Shown piece by piece: positions 18,257 to 26,685 of a stretch of DNA of 64,000 bases (positions within the stretch are counted from its first letter, which is position 1; the number at the start of each line of letters is the position of its first letter). The stretch comes from Leifsonia sp. 1010 (lineage in GTDB: Bacteria > Actinomycetota > Actinomycetes > Actinomycetales > Microbacteriaceae). The notes below the pieces were generated by a model. It had not been told where the DNA came from. It searched no databases and saw only the letters and a program-made list of their open reading frames with translations. A program made the position numbers and the translations under genes. The stretch spans positions 1,612,001 to 1,676,000 of the forward strand of contig NZ_JAVDSL010000001.1 in NCBI RefSeq assembly GCF_031455295.1, in the 5' to 3' direction.

Positions 18257-19426
18257 ATGACGGACGGAAACCGGGCCGCAGCATCGGCCGCCAGCGCTGC
18301 GACCAGCGGCGGGCTCACCCGGCGCGACGGCGGTTCCGCCGGAGCCCGGCTCCGCGTCGCGATCGTCGGCGGTGGCTTCATGGCCGAGGTTCACTCGCGA
18401 GCGGCTCGTTCAGCACGCGCCGAGCTCGCCGGGATCGTCTCCTCGACGCCGGAGCGCTCGGCAGCGGCGGCCGAGCGGCTCGGCATCGGCCGTTCGTACG
18501 GATCGCTCGATGAACTGCTTGCCGACGACTCGGTCGACGTCGTCCATGTCACGACGCCGAACGCTCTCCACGCAGAGCAGGCGGCGGCCGTGCTGGCCGC
18601 GGGCAAGGACGTCATCTGCGAGAAGCCGCTCGCCACATCGGTCGCCGATGCCGAGAGCCTGGTGGCTGCGGCGGAGGGCCGCACCGCGACCGTTCCGTTC
18701 GTCTACCGCTTCCACCCGCTCGTGCGTGAGGCCCGCGCCCGCTTCGCCTCCGGCGAGGCCGGGCGCGTCCTGAGCATCAACGCCTCCTACCTGCAGGACT
18801 GGCTCCTGGGGTCCGACGACGACAACTGGCGGGTGGATGCGGCGCAGGGCGGCCGCTCGCGTGCCTTCGCCGACATCGGGTCGCACCTCGTCGACCTCGT
18901 CGAGTTCGTCAGCGGCGACCGCGTGAGTCGCGTATCCGCCACGAAGCGAACGGTGTTCGCCGAGCGCGCCTCCCACGCGGCGATCACGACGGAGGACGCC
19001 GTCGCCGTGGTCATCGAGACGCGTTCCGGAGCGCTGGGCACCCTGCTGGTGTCGCAGGTCGCGCCAGGCCGCAAGAATCGGCTCTGGCTCGAGATCTCCG
19101 GCAGCGCCGAGAGCATCGGCTTCGACCAGGAGCAGCCCGAGACGCTGTGGGTGGGCCGCCGCAAGGGCAGCCTGATCATCCCGCGCGACGCCGACCAGCT
19201 CAGCGAAGACGCCGCCCGCCTGTGCGTCGTGCCCTCCGGGCACCCGCAGGGCTATCAGGACGCGTTCAACGCGTTCGTCGCCGACAGTTACGCGGCAGTC
19301 GCGGGGGAGAACCCCGACGGCCTGCCGCGCTTCACCGACGGCCTTCGCGCCGTGCGGGTCACGGATGCGGTGATCGACTCGGCCGAGTCGGGCACCTGGA
19401 TCGAGATGGGAACGAACAATGACTGA
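18257..19426 (+). CDS. Gfo/Idh/MocA-family oxidoreductase
   Basis: 389 residues. After an Ala/Ser-rich N-terminal stretch of ~30 residues the Rossmann fold starts [39 protein letters not shown] holds the EKP motif. [34 protein letters not shown] and a C-terminal [20 protein letters not shown] follow. GGGAGCGGAG precedes the ATG at 18257. The last 8 nt overlap the next start. It differs enough from the 17146 gene to suggest a different step rather than a recent duplicate. Confidence 0.92.
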   Translation: MTDGNRAAASAASAATSGGLTRRDGGSAGARLRVAIVGGGFMAEVHSRAARSARAELAGIVSSTPERSAAAAERLGIGRSYGSLDELLADDSVDVVHVTTPNALHAEQAAAVLAAGKDVICEKPLATSVADAESLVAAAEGRTATVPFVYRFHPLVREARARFASGEAGRVLSINASYLQDWLLGSDDDNWRVDAAQGGRSRAFADIGSHLVDLVEFVSGDRVSRVSATKRTVFAERASHAAITTEDAVAVVIETRSGALGTLLVSQVAPGRKNRLWLEISGSAESIGFDQEQPETLWVGRRKGSLIIPRDADQLSEDAARLCVVPSGHPQGYQDAFNAFVADSYAAVAGENPDGLPRFTDGLRAVRVTDAVIDSAESGTWIEMGTNND

Positions 19427-20474
19427 CGCCACCAGCGCGGGCGGCTCGGAGACCACCGAGTCGGGCCGGACGCACCCGGTCACCCTCTTCACCGGCCAGT
19501 GGGCCGACCTCACGCTCGAAGAGGTCGCGAAGTACGCGAGCGAGTGGGGCTACGACGGCCTCGAGATCGCGTGCTCGGGCGAGCACCTCGACGTCTGGCG
19601 CGCCGCCGAAGACGACGCGTACCTGCAGGGGCGCCTCGACATCCTCGACCGCTACGGCCTCAAGGTGTGGGCCATCTCCAACCACCTCAAGGGCCAGGCG
19701 GTCTGCGACGACCCGATCGATTTCCGCCACCAGGCGATCGTCGGTTCCAAGGTGTGGGGCGACGGCGACCCGGAGGGCGTGCGCCAGCGCGCTGCCGAAG
19801 AGCTCAAGCTCACAGCGAAAGTCGCTCGCAAGCTCGGCGTCGACACGGTCGTCGGGTTCACGGGCTCGAGCATCTGGCCGTACGTCGCGCAGTTCCCGCC
19901 GGTTCCGGCCGAGGTGTTCGACCGCGGTTACCAGGAGTTCGCCGACCGCTGGAACCCCATCCTCGACGTCTTCGACGGCGAGGGCGTCCGGTTCGCGCAC
20001 GAGGTGCACCCGTCGGAGATCGCGTACGACTACTGGACGAGCGTGCGGTCCCTCGAGGCGATCAACCACCGCGAGGCCTTCGGTTTCAACTGGGACCCGT
20101 CCCACATGATGTGGCAGGACATCGACCCCGTCGGATTCATCATCGACTTCCAGGACCGCATCTACCACGTCGACTGCAAGGACACGCGTCTCCGGCCGAA
20201 GAACGGCCGCGCCGGCGTCCTCGGCTCGCACCTGTCGTGGGGCGACCCGCGTCGCGGCTGGGACTTCGTCTCCACCGGCCACGGTGACGTGCCGTGGGAG
20301 GACGCCTTCCGCGCGCTCGAGTCCATCGGCTACACCGGCCCGATCTCGATCGAGTGGGAGGACGCCGGGATGGATCGCCTTCACGGGGCCAAGGAGGCCG
20401 TCGGCTACATCCGCTCGCTGCTCTGGAAGCAGCCGACCGCCTCCTTCGACGCGGCGTTCAGCAACCAGGACTGA
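19419..20474 (+). CDS. Sugar isomerase/epimerase, long TIM-barrel type
   Basis: 351 residues. [20 protein letters not shown] opens the barrel. Metal-site strands are visible as [40 protein letters not shown] and [11 protein letters not shown]. It is larger than the 247-residue paralogue at 16406, with an extended insertion containing [12 protein letters not shown]. It closes the isomerase-dehydrogenase-dehydrogenase-isomerase operon. Long members of this family pair with Gfo/Idh enzymes in inositol or keto-glycoside breakdown; the exact substrate cannot be read here. Confidence 0.9.
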   Translation: MTDATSAGGSETTESGRTHPVTLFTGQWADLTLEEVAKYASEWGYDGLEIACSGEHLDVWRAAEDDAYLQGRLDILDRYGLKVWAISNHLKGQAVCDDPIDFRHQAIVGSKVWGDGDPEGVRQRAAEELKLTAKVARKLGVDTVVGFTGSSIWPYVAQFPPVPAEVFDRGYQEFADRWNPILDVFDGEGVRFAHEVHPSEIAYDYWTSVRSLEAINHREAFGFNWDPSHMMWQDIDPVGFIIDFQDRIYHVDCKDTRLRPKNGRAGVLGSHLSWGDPRRGWDFVSTGHGDVPWEDAFRALESIGYTGPISIEWEDAGMDRLHGAKEAVGYIRSLLWKQPTASFDAAFSNQD

Positions 20475-20480
20475 GCGCCG

Positions 20481-20502
20481 CGTCGCCGGTCGTCAGGCGA
20501 CG
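20481..20502. terminator. Short hairpin between convergent genes
   Basis: CGTCGCC (20481-20487) pairs with GGCGACG (20496-20502), 8-nt loop, at the end of the isomerase operon and overlapping the last codons of the convergent VOC gene. No U-run. Confidence 0.4.
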
Positions 20503-20948
20503 TCGAGCACCCAGGTGACGCCGAACCGGTCCGTCAACATCCCGAACCCCGCCGACCAGGCGGAGGCCGCCAGCGGCTCGACGACGCTGGCGCCCTCCGC
20601 GAGGCGATCCCAGTAGCCGGTCAGTTCGTCCAGCGACCCGGCCCGCACGGAGACGAAGAACGGCTGCCCGGTGATGGTCATCCCGTTCTCCCGTCGTGTC
20701 GACGCCTCCGCCCCCGTTCCGACCTCAACGCCCGAGCCCGGAACGTCGTAGGCCATCACGCGGAACCCTTCAGGCGAGGCGACCGGCCCGAAGACGATGT
20801 GTTGCGCGCCGGGCACGTCGGCGGGCATGCCGAAATCGGCATACGTCGCAGCAGTGACCTCTCCGCCGAACCCTCCGGCGTAGAACTCGAGGGCGGCGCG
20901 CGCCTCGCCGCCGCGGAAGTTCAGGTGCGTGGTGGTGATGATGCTCAT
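20493..20948 (-). CDS. VOC/PhnB-like glyoxalase-fold protein
   Basis: 151 residues. It begins MSIITTTHLNFRGGEARAAL followed by EFYAGGFGGEV, contains HIVFGPVASPEGFRVMAYD and ends FGMLTDRFGVTWVLDVA, the typical PhnB/3-demethylubiquinone-methyltransferase-like VOC pattern. The catalytic role is unknown for most of these. GAGAGGAA precedes the ATG at 20948. It is divergent from a WYL regulator with a perfect dyad between them, suggesting that regulator controls it. Confidence 0.88.
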   Translation of the reverse strand: MSIITTTHLNFRGGEARAALEFYAGGFGGEVTAATYADFGMPADVPGAQHIVFGPVASPEGFRVMAYDVPGSGVEVGTGAEASTRRENGMTITGQPFFVSVRAGSLDELTGYWDRLAEGASVVEPLAASAWSAGFGMLTDRFGVTWVLDVA

Positions 20949-21004
20949 GGTTTTTCCTCTCGGTGACATCGCCGGGTCTTCCCAGCGATGCCACACTCGC
21001 AGTG

Positions 21005-21029
21005 GTAGCGGACAGTTCCCGTCCGCTAC
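21005..21029. promoter_or_regulatory. Perfect dyad operator between VOC and WYL genes
   Basis: GTAGCGGAC (21005-21013) and GTCCGCTAC (21021-21029) are exact inverted repeats with a 7-nt centre, placed midway between two divergent genes. The likely binder is the adjacent WYL regulator. Confidence 0.6.
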
Positions 21030-21047
21030 TTCGACGAGAATCGAGCC

Positions 21048-22058
21048 ATGAACGCACCGTCCTCGCGCATGCTCACGATGCTCTCGTTGTTGCAGGCGCG
21101 ACGGGACTGGCCCGGGCAGGCGCTCGCGGATCGGCTCGACGTGAGCATCCGGACGGTCCGCCGGGATGTGGACCGTCTCCGCGAGCTCGGCTACCGCATC
21201 GACGCGCTGAAAGGCCCCGACGGCGGGTACCGACTCGCCGCGGGCTCGGAGCTGCCTCCGCTCCTCTTCGACGAAGAGCAGGCCGTCGCCCTCTCCATCT
21301 CGCTTCAGAACGCGGGCGCGGCCGGGGCCGGAGTCGAGGAGGCGGCCGCCCGCGCGCTCGCGACCGTCCGCCAGGTGATGCCGTCGCGTCTGAGGCACCG
21401 CGTCGACGGCATCCGCTTCGACCGGCCGAACGCGGGACCGGCGGTCGAGCCGGCCGTGCTGGGCGCGGTGAGCGACGCCGTCCGGGAGAGGAAGGTGCTC
21501 CGGTTCGACTACGCAGGCGCGGACGGACCGCCGCGTCGCACTGAGCCGCACGGCCTCGTGGCTCGGGATGCGCGCTGGTATCTAGTGGCATGGGACCTCG
21601 ACCGGGATGACTGGCGGGTGTTCCGGCTCGATCGGCTGGCGCCGCGGATCCCCGCCGGTCCCGTGTTCCGTCCGCGGCGGATCCCCACCGGTGACGCGAC
21701 GTCGTACGTGGCTGCGCGCTTCAAAGGCAGCGACAGCCAAGATCGCTGGCCGTGCGTAGGCGAGGTCGTCATCGACCTGCCGCCGCGCGACGTGATCCCG
21801 TGGGTGACCGATGGGCACGTGGAGCCCGTGGGCGACACCCGGAGTCGTCTCACCGTCGGCTCGTGGTCGTGGATCGGCGTGCTGGCGTCTCTCACGCGGT
21901 TCGACGTCGCGTTCGAGATCGTCGGCCCGCCCGCACTGGCAGAGGCCGCGGCGACGCTCGCCGACCGACTGGTCGCGGCGCGCCCGTCGTCCGGACCGTC
22001 GGGACCGCCCGAACGGGGGAGGGTCGCGAGGCCGCCCATGGAGGCATCCAGCCGGTAG
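21048..22058 (+). CDS. YafY-type transcriptional regulator (HTH-WYL)
   Basis: 336 residues. The N-terminal HTH is WPGQALADRLDVSIRTVRRD with a wing GYRIDALKGPDGGYRL. The middle WYL domain contains VLRFDYAGADG and the WYL-type ARWYLVAWDLDRDDWRVFRL. The C-terminal WCX part follows. WYL domains sense ligands or nucleic acid. It is divergent from the VOC gene, which it probably regulates through the dyad at 21005-21029. GAGAAT 6 nt before the ATG could be a weak leaderless -10. Confidence 0.92.
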   Translation: MNAPSSRMLTMLSLLQARRDWPGQALADRLDVSIRTVRRDVDRLRELGYRIDALKGPDGGYRLAAGSELPPLLFDEEQAVALSISLQNAGAAGAGVEEAAARALATVRQVMPSRLRHRVDGIRFDRPNAGPAVEPAVLGAVSDAVRERKVLRFDYAGADGPPRRTEPHGLVARDARWYLVAWDLDRDDWRVFRLDRLAPRIPAGPVFRPRRIPTGDATSYVAARFKGSDSQDRWPCVGEVVIDLPPRDVIPWVTDGHVEPVGDTRSRLTVGSWSWIGVLASLTRFDVAFEIVGPPALAEAAATLADRLVAARPSSGPSGPPERGRVARPPMEASSR

Positions 22059-22109
22059 TCAGTAGGTATCCTCAGATTCACTGGGGACACCTGGGCGAAC
22101 GGAGGAGCT

Positions 22110-23357
22110 GTGGCCAGAGGAGCCAACCTCCCCGCCATCGCGGCGTTCAACGAGACGGTCGTGCTGGATGCCGTCCGGCGATCCCCGGACGGCCTCAGTC
22201 GGGTGGAGCTCGCCGCGCGCACGGACCTCTCGGCGCAGACCGTCACCAACGTGACACGCCGGCTCCTCCAGCAGGGACTGATCCGCGAGGCCGGAAAACA
22301 GAGCGAGGGCAGCCCCGGCAAACCGCGCACCATCCTGCGCCTGAACCCGGCGGGCGCCTACGCGGTCGGCGTCCACCTCGACCCCACCGTGATCGCCTGC
22401 GTGCTGCTCGATCTGGAGGGTGGCGTCGTCGCCCATGTCCACCGTCCGTCCCCGCCCGATGGCGATGCGGTCTCGACGCTCGCCGCCGCCGTCGACGCCA
22501 TCCGCGAGGTGCTCGCGACGCCGGGCATCGACGCCGAGCGCGTGATCGGCGTGGGTGTCGCCGCCCCTGGTCCCATCGACGCGGAGCGGGGCGTGGTGGT
22601 CCGGCCCCCGCTGATCCCGAGCTGGAACGACTTCCACCTCCGCGACGAGCTGACGGCCGCGACCGGTCTGCCCTCGCTGGTCGCGAAGGATGTGACCTGC
22701 GCCGCCGTCGCCGAGCGGTGGAGCGACCCGGCCGGAGCATCCCGGCACTACGCCTTCGTCTACTACGGCACCGGTGTCGGGGTGGGTCTGGTGCTAGGCG
22801 GAGAGGTGTACACGGGATCCACCGACAACGCCGGAGATGTCGGCCACGTGCTCGTCGACCCCGGCGGGACACTGTGCGCCTGCGGTCGGCGCGGCTGCTA
22901 CGGCGAGTCCGTGCGCCCGTACCGGCTGGTCATGCAGGGTCTGTGGTCGGGTGTGCTGACGCCGCCGGCCGGCATGAAGGTCGTTCCGGAAGAGGATCTG
23001 CATCTGGATGTGGAGGCCGTCGACGAGCTCTTCACGCGGCTGACGTCGGCGGCGGAGGCGGGGGATGCCGGGGCGCAGGAGATCGTCGACCGGAGCATCC
23101 GCAACTCGGCCTTCTACCTGTCCAATCTGACGTCCCTCCTCGATCTCGACCGCGTCGTGTACGGCGGCCCGTCGTGGTCGCGCGTCGAGCGCCGCTACCT
23201 GGACCAGCTGCCGACGCGGCTGGCCGAATTCGACACCGGCATCCTCACGCACGGCATCGCGATCGCCTCCAGCGCGATCGGCGAGGACGTCGCCGCCGTC
23301 GGGGCCGCCGCGCTCGTCCTGGACGGCACGTTCTCGCCTCGCGCCGTCGTCCGCTGA
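22110..23357 (+). CDS. ROK-family transcriptional regulator (mannoside cluster)
   Basis: 415 residues from GTG 22110 after GGAGGAG. The HTH is LSRVELAARTDLSAQTVTNV. The ROK domain includes AYAVGVHLDPTVIACVLLDL, GVGVAAPGPIDAERGVV, STDNAGDVGHVLVDPGG and an intact zinc motif CACGRRGCYGE. The usual kinase Asn-Asp is KDVTCAAVAERW here, so kinase activity is doubtful and it is probably a sugar-sensing repressor. It directly precedes the ABC importer operon, whose promoter contains an AT-rich palindrome. Confidence 0.92.
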   Translation: MARGANLPAIAAFNETVVLDAVRRSPDGLSRVELAARTDLSAQTVTNVTRRLLQQGLIREAGKQSEGSPGKPRTILRLNPAGAYAVGVHLDPTVIACVLLDLEGGVVAHVHRPSPPDGDAVSTLAAAVDAIREVLATPGIDAERVIGVGVAAPGPIDAERGVVVRPPLIPSWNDFHLRDELTAATGLPSLVAKDVTCAAVAERWSDPAGASRHYAFVYYGTGVGVGLVLGGEVYTGSTDNAGDVGHVLVDPGGTLCACGRRGCYGESVRPYRLVMQGLWSGVLTPPAGMKVVPEEDLHLDVEAVDELFTRLTSAAEAGDAGAQEIVDRSIRNSAFYLSNLTSLLDLDRVVYGGPSWSRVERRYLDQLPTRLAEFDTGILTHGIAIASSAIGEDVAAVGAAALVLDGTFSPRAVVR

Positions 23358-23407
23358 CGGTCGGCCCGCCCTCGTCGAGCCGGCGGGGGACAATATCGCC
23401 GCTGCCC

Positions 23408-23438
23408 TTGCGCTCGTAAATCAAATTGATTTATAAAT
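23408..23438 (+). promoter_or_regulatory. Promoter with embedded palindromic operator for the mannoside operon
   Basis: TTGCGC (23408-23413), an 18-nt spacer and TATAAA (23432-23437). The spacer holds the inverted repeat TAAATCA/TGATTTA (23417-23433, 3-nt centre), overlapped by a second perfect palindrome ATTTATAAAT (23429-23438). This AT island in GC-rich DNA is the probable ROK operator, since binding there would block polymerase. Confidence 0.6.
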
Positions 23439-23489
23439 TACGCAGGTCCGGCGGCGTCGCGCCACGGACGTCAATGCAAAGGAGCATCG

Positions 23490-24842
23490 ATGAAGCGAAG
23501 CAGGATCCTGGCCGCCACTGTGGCCACTGCGGCCCTCGTCGCACTGGCGGGATGTTCGTCCTCGTCCGGCGGCAGCGACGGCAAGACCATCAAGGTCGCC
23601 TTCCAGGACTTCGGGTCCGACATCATGGCCAACTTCATGACCAAGGCGAAGGCCGATTTCGAGAAAGCGAACCCCGGCAAGAAGATCACGCTCGTCCCGA
23701 TCAAGGCGGCCGAGAACGACTACTACACGAAGCTCTCCCTCATGAACCGCGCGGCCACCACCGCGCCCGACGTGATGTCGGAGGACACCTTCCTCATCCG
23801 CGCCGACGCCCAGGCCGGCTATCTGGCCCCGCTCGACTCGTACGTCGACAAATGGTCGGACTGGTCGAACTTCTTCGACAATGCCAAGGACGCGGGCAAG
23901 GGAGACGACGGCAAGGTCTACGGCATCCCGACCGGCACCGACACCCGGGGCCTCTGGTACAACAAGGACATCTTCGCGAAGGCCGGCATCCCGACCCCGT
24001 GGCAGCCGAAGAGCTGGGACGACGTGATCGGCGCCGCGAAGAAGATCAAGGCGGCCGTGCCCGGTGTCATCCCGCTCAACATCTTCTCGGGAAAAGCCGC
24101 TGGCGAGGCGAGCTCGATGCAGGGCTTCGAGATGCTGTTGTACGGAGCCGACGAGAAGGGCCTCTACGACGACTCGAAGGCCAAGTGGATCGTCGGCTCG
24201 AAGGCGTTCACGGAGGCGCTCGACGTGATCAAGGAGGTCTACCAGGGCGGCCTCGGCCCGAGCCAGGAGGTCACCAGCGACACCAATTACCAGAACACGA
24301 TCAACAACCAGCTCATGCCGCAGGGCAAGCTCGCGATCAACCTCGACGGCTCCTGGGCCTCGAACGCCTGGCTTCCGACCGGCGCGACGCCGTGGGCGGA
24401 CTGGTCGAAAGTCATGGGCACCGCGGCCATGCCGACGAAAGAGGGGCAGGACCCCGGGAAGATCAGCCTCTCCGGCGGCTGGACGTTCTCGATGGGCGCC
24501 AAGAGCAAGGCCAAGGACCTGGCGTGGAAGTTCATCACCTTCCTGACCGACAAGCAGCGTTCGCTCGAGTACAACATCAACACCGCCGGCATCCCGGTGC
24601 GCAAGGACGTCGCCGACGACGCGAAGTACAAGACGTCGAACCCGACCTCGGAGTTCTTCTCGTCGCTCGTCGCGGTGACCAAGTTCCGGCCGGCCACACC
24701 CGACTATCCGAAGATCTCGAACGGCATCCAGGTCGCGATGGAGTCGGTGATGACCGGGCAGGCGACGCCCGCGGAGGCCGCCAAGACCTACGACGACACC
24801 GTCGTGGGGATCGTCGGTGAGGGCAAGACGGAGTCGAAGTAG
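23490..24842 (+). CDS. Sugar ABC transporter substrate-binding lipoprotein
   Basis: 450 residues. A lipoprotein signal ends in VALAGC (lipobox; the Cys is followed by a Ser/Gly linker). Family-1 binding-protein features include KTIKVAFQDFGSDIMANFMT, GIPTGTDTRGLWYNKDIFAK and a C-terminal ITFLTDKQRSLEYN. It captures a sugar or oligosaccharide outside the membrane; the adjacent alpha-mannosidase suggests mannosides. AAGGAG precedes the ATG. Its stop overlaps the next start by 1 nt. Confidence 0.94.
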   Translation: MKRSRILAATVATAALVALAGCSSSSGGSDGKTIKVAFQDFGSDIMANFMTKAKADFEKANPGKKITLVPIKAAENDYYTKLSLMNRAATTAPDVMSEDTFLIRADAQAGYLAPLDSYVDKWSDWSNFFDNAKDAGKGDDGKVYGIPTGTDTRGLWYNKDIFAKAGIPTPWQPKSWDDVIGAAKKIKAAVPGVIPLNIFSGKAAGEASSMQGFEMLLYGADEKGLYDDSKAKWIVGSKAFTEALDVIKEVYQGGLGPSQEVTSDTNYQNTINNQLMPQGKLAINLDGSWASNAWLPTGATPWADWSKVMGTAAMPTKEGQDPGKISLSGGWTFSMGAKSKAKDLAWKFITFLTDKQRSLEYNINTAGIPVRKDVADDAKYKTSNPTSEFFSSLVAVTKFRPATPDYPKISNGIQVAMESVMTGQATPAEAAKTYDDTVVGIVGEGKTESK

Positions 24843-25804
24843 TGACCTCCACCGTCCCCGCCGTCTCGGACGCGCGCGGCCGGGCCTCGTCGGCCCGGCC
24901 GCCGCGCCAGCGGGACACGGCACGTTCGCGCGCACACACCCGGCGGTCCCTCGCCCGCTCGGTCCCTCTCCTCCCGGCCATCGGTCTGCTCGTCGTGTTC
25001 CTGCTCGGGCCGATCCTGTCGTCGTTCTACGGCTCGTTCACCGACATGTCGCTGACGGGCTCCGCCGCCGCATCCAGCCAATGGGTCGGGCTGCAGAACT
25101 ACATCGACCTGTTCAAGAGCCCGGACTTCCCGGTCTCGGTGTGGCTGACCCTGGTCTTCCTCCTCGGGTCGGCGGTGATCGGCCAGAATGTCGCCGGGAT
25201 GGTGCTCGCCCTGCTGATGCGGAGCGGAAGCCGCTGGGTCGGCGCGATCGTCTCGACCTTCGTCGTCGGCGCGTGGGTCCTTCCGGAGATCGTCGCGGCG
25301 TTCGCGTCGTACGCCTTCTTCAGTCAGCACGGGACGCTGAACGCCATCCTCGCGATGTTCGGCGTGACGGGTCCGTCCTGGCTGTTCGCCTTCCCGATGC
25401 TGTCGGTCATCCTGGCCAACACGTGGCGCGGCACGGCCTTCTCGATGCTCGTCTACTCGGCGGCGCTGCAGGAGGTGCCGCCGGAGATCACCGAGGCGGC
25501 GGAGGTCGACGGCGCCAACGGCGTCAAGCGGTTCTTCCTCGTCACACTGCCGATGATCCGGCGCAGCATCTCCACCAACCTGATGCTCATCACGCTTCAG
25601 ACCCTGTCCGTCTTCACCCTCATCTACGTGATGACCGGAGGCGGCCCGGGCAACAAGAGCATGACGCTCCCCGTGCTGGCATACCAGGAGGCGTTCAAGT
25701 TCTCGGAGCTCGGCTACGGCACGGCGATCGCGACCATCCTGCTGCTGGTCGGGGCGGTGTTCGCCGTGATCTATGTGCGGGCCCTCAAGACGGAGGTGGA
25801 CTGA
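24842..25804 (+). CDS. Sugar ABC transporter permease (MalF/UgpA type)
   Basis: 320 residues from GTG 24842. After a basic, Arg-rich tail of ~45 residues come six membrane segments beginning LLPAIGLLVVFLLGPILSSF. The EAA loop is EITEAAEVDGANGVKRFFLV, which docks the ATPase. It overlaps the neighbouring genes by 1 nt on each side (TAGTG, TGATG). No ATPase gene is present in the operon, so a shared MsmX/MsiK-type ATPase is expected (family knowledge). Confidence 0.94.
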   Translation: MTSTVPAVSDARGRASSARPPRQRDTARSRAHTRRSLARSVPLLPAIGLLVVFLLGPILSSFYGSFTDMSLTGSAAASSQWVGLQNYIDLFKSPDFPVSVWLTLVFLLGSAVIGQNVAGMVLALLMRSGSRWVGAIVSTFVVGAWVLPEIVAAFASYAFFSQHGTLNAILAMFGVTGPSWLFAFPMLSVILANTWRGTAFSMLVYSAALQEVPPEITEAAEVDGANGVKRFFLVTLPMIRRSISTNLMLITLQTLSVFTLIYVMTGGGPGNKSMTLPVLAYQEAFKFSELGYGTAIATILLLVGAVFAVIYVRALKTEVD

Positions 25805-26640
25805 TGAAGCTGTCGTCACCCAACGGGGTCGCCCTGCGCTGGACGTCGAATGTCGTCCTGCTCCTCATCGGCGCGGTCTTCGTGCTCCCGCTGGTGTGGG
25901 TGGTGCTCGCGTCGTTCGACGGCGGGGCCACGCTCTCGGTCGCGTGGCCGAAGCAGTGGTCGCTGGAGAACTTCCGCAAGGTGCTCACGCCCGAGCTGTC
26001 GTTCCTGCCGCTGTGGAACAGCCTGCTGCTGTCGGCGGGATGCGCGATCGTCACGGTGATCGTCGCCATCCTGGCCGCCTATCCGCTGTCGCGCTACCGC
26101 AACCGGTTCAACCGGCCGTTCCTGTACGCGATCCTGTTCGGCACGTGCCTGCCGATCACCGCGATGATGGTGCCGGTCTACAGTCTGTTCGTGTCGCTGA
26201 ACCTGATCGACTCGCTCGGCGGGACCATCCTGTTCCTCGCCGCTTCGTCGCTCCCGATGGCGATCTGGATGACGAAGAACTTCGTCGACTCGGTGCCCGT
26301 GCAGCTGGAGGAGGCGGCGTGGGTGGATGGCGCATCCAGCATGAAGACGCTGTGGACGGTGGTGGTCCCGCTCGTCCGCCCCGGAATCGCGGTGGTGTTC
26401 ATCTACGTGTTCGTGGCAGCGTGGGGCAACTTCTTCGTCCCCTTCGTGCTGCTGCTGAGCCCGGAGAATCAGCCGGCGGCCGTGAGCATCTTCACGTTCT
26501 TCGGCCAGTACGGTGCGGTCGCCTACGGCCAGCTCGCCGCGTACTCGCTCATCTACTCCGTTCCCGTGATCGCCCTCTACGTCATCGTGTCGCGCGCGCT
26601 CGGCGGTTCGTCCGCGCTCGCCGGCGCCGTCAAGGGATAG
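25804..26640 (+). CDS. Sugar ABC transporter permease (MalG/UgpE type)
   Basis: 278 residues from ATG 25804, coupled to the preceding permease. Six membrane helices; the first is NVVLLLIGAVFVLPLVWVVL. The EAA motif is QLEEAAWVDGASSMKTLWTV. PLSRYRNRFNRPFLYAIL and a Pro-rich segment after helix 2 match the MalG branch. It forms the inner-membrane channel together with the 24842 gene. Confidence 0.94.
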   Translation: MKLSSPNGVALRWTSNVVLLLIGAVFVLPLVWVVLASFDGGATLSVAWPKQWSLENFRKVLTPELSFLPLWNSLLLSAGCAIVTVIVAILAAYPLSRYRNRFNRPFLYAILFGTCLPITAMMVPVYSLFVSLNLIDSLGGTILFLAASSLPMAIWMTKNFVDSVPVQLEEAAWVDGASSMKTLWTVVVPLVRPGIAVVFIYVFVAAWGNFFVPFVLLLSPENQPAAVSIFTFFGQYGAVAYGQLAAYSLIYSVPVIALYVIVSRALGGSSALAGAVKG

Positions 26641-26685
26641 CCCGTCCCCCTGCTCCGCCCCCATCCCCTCACCCAAGGAGAACCG

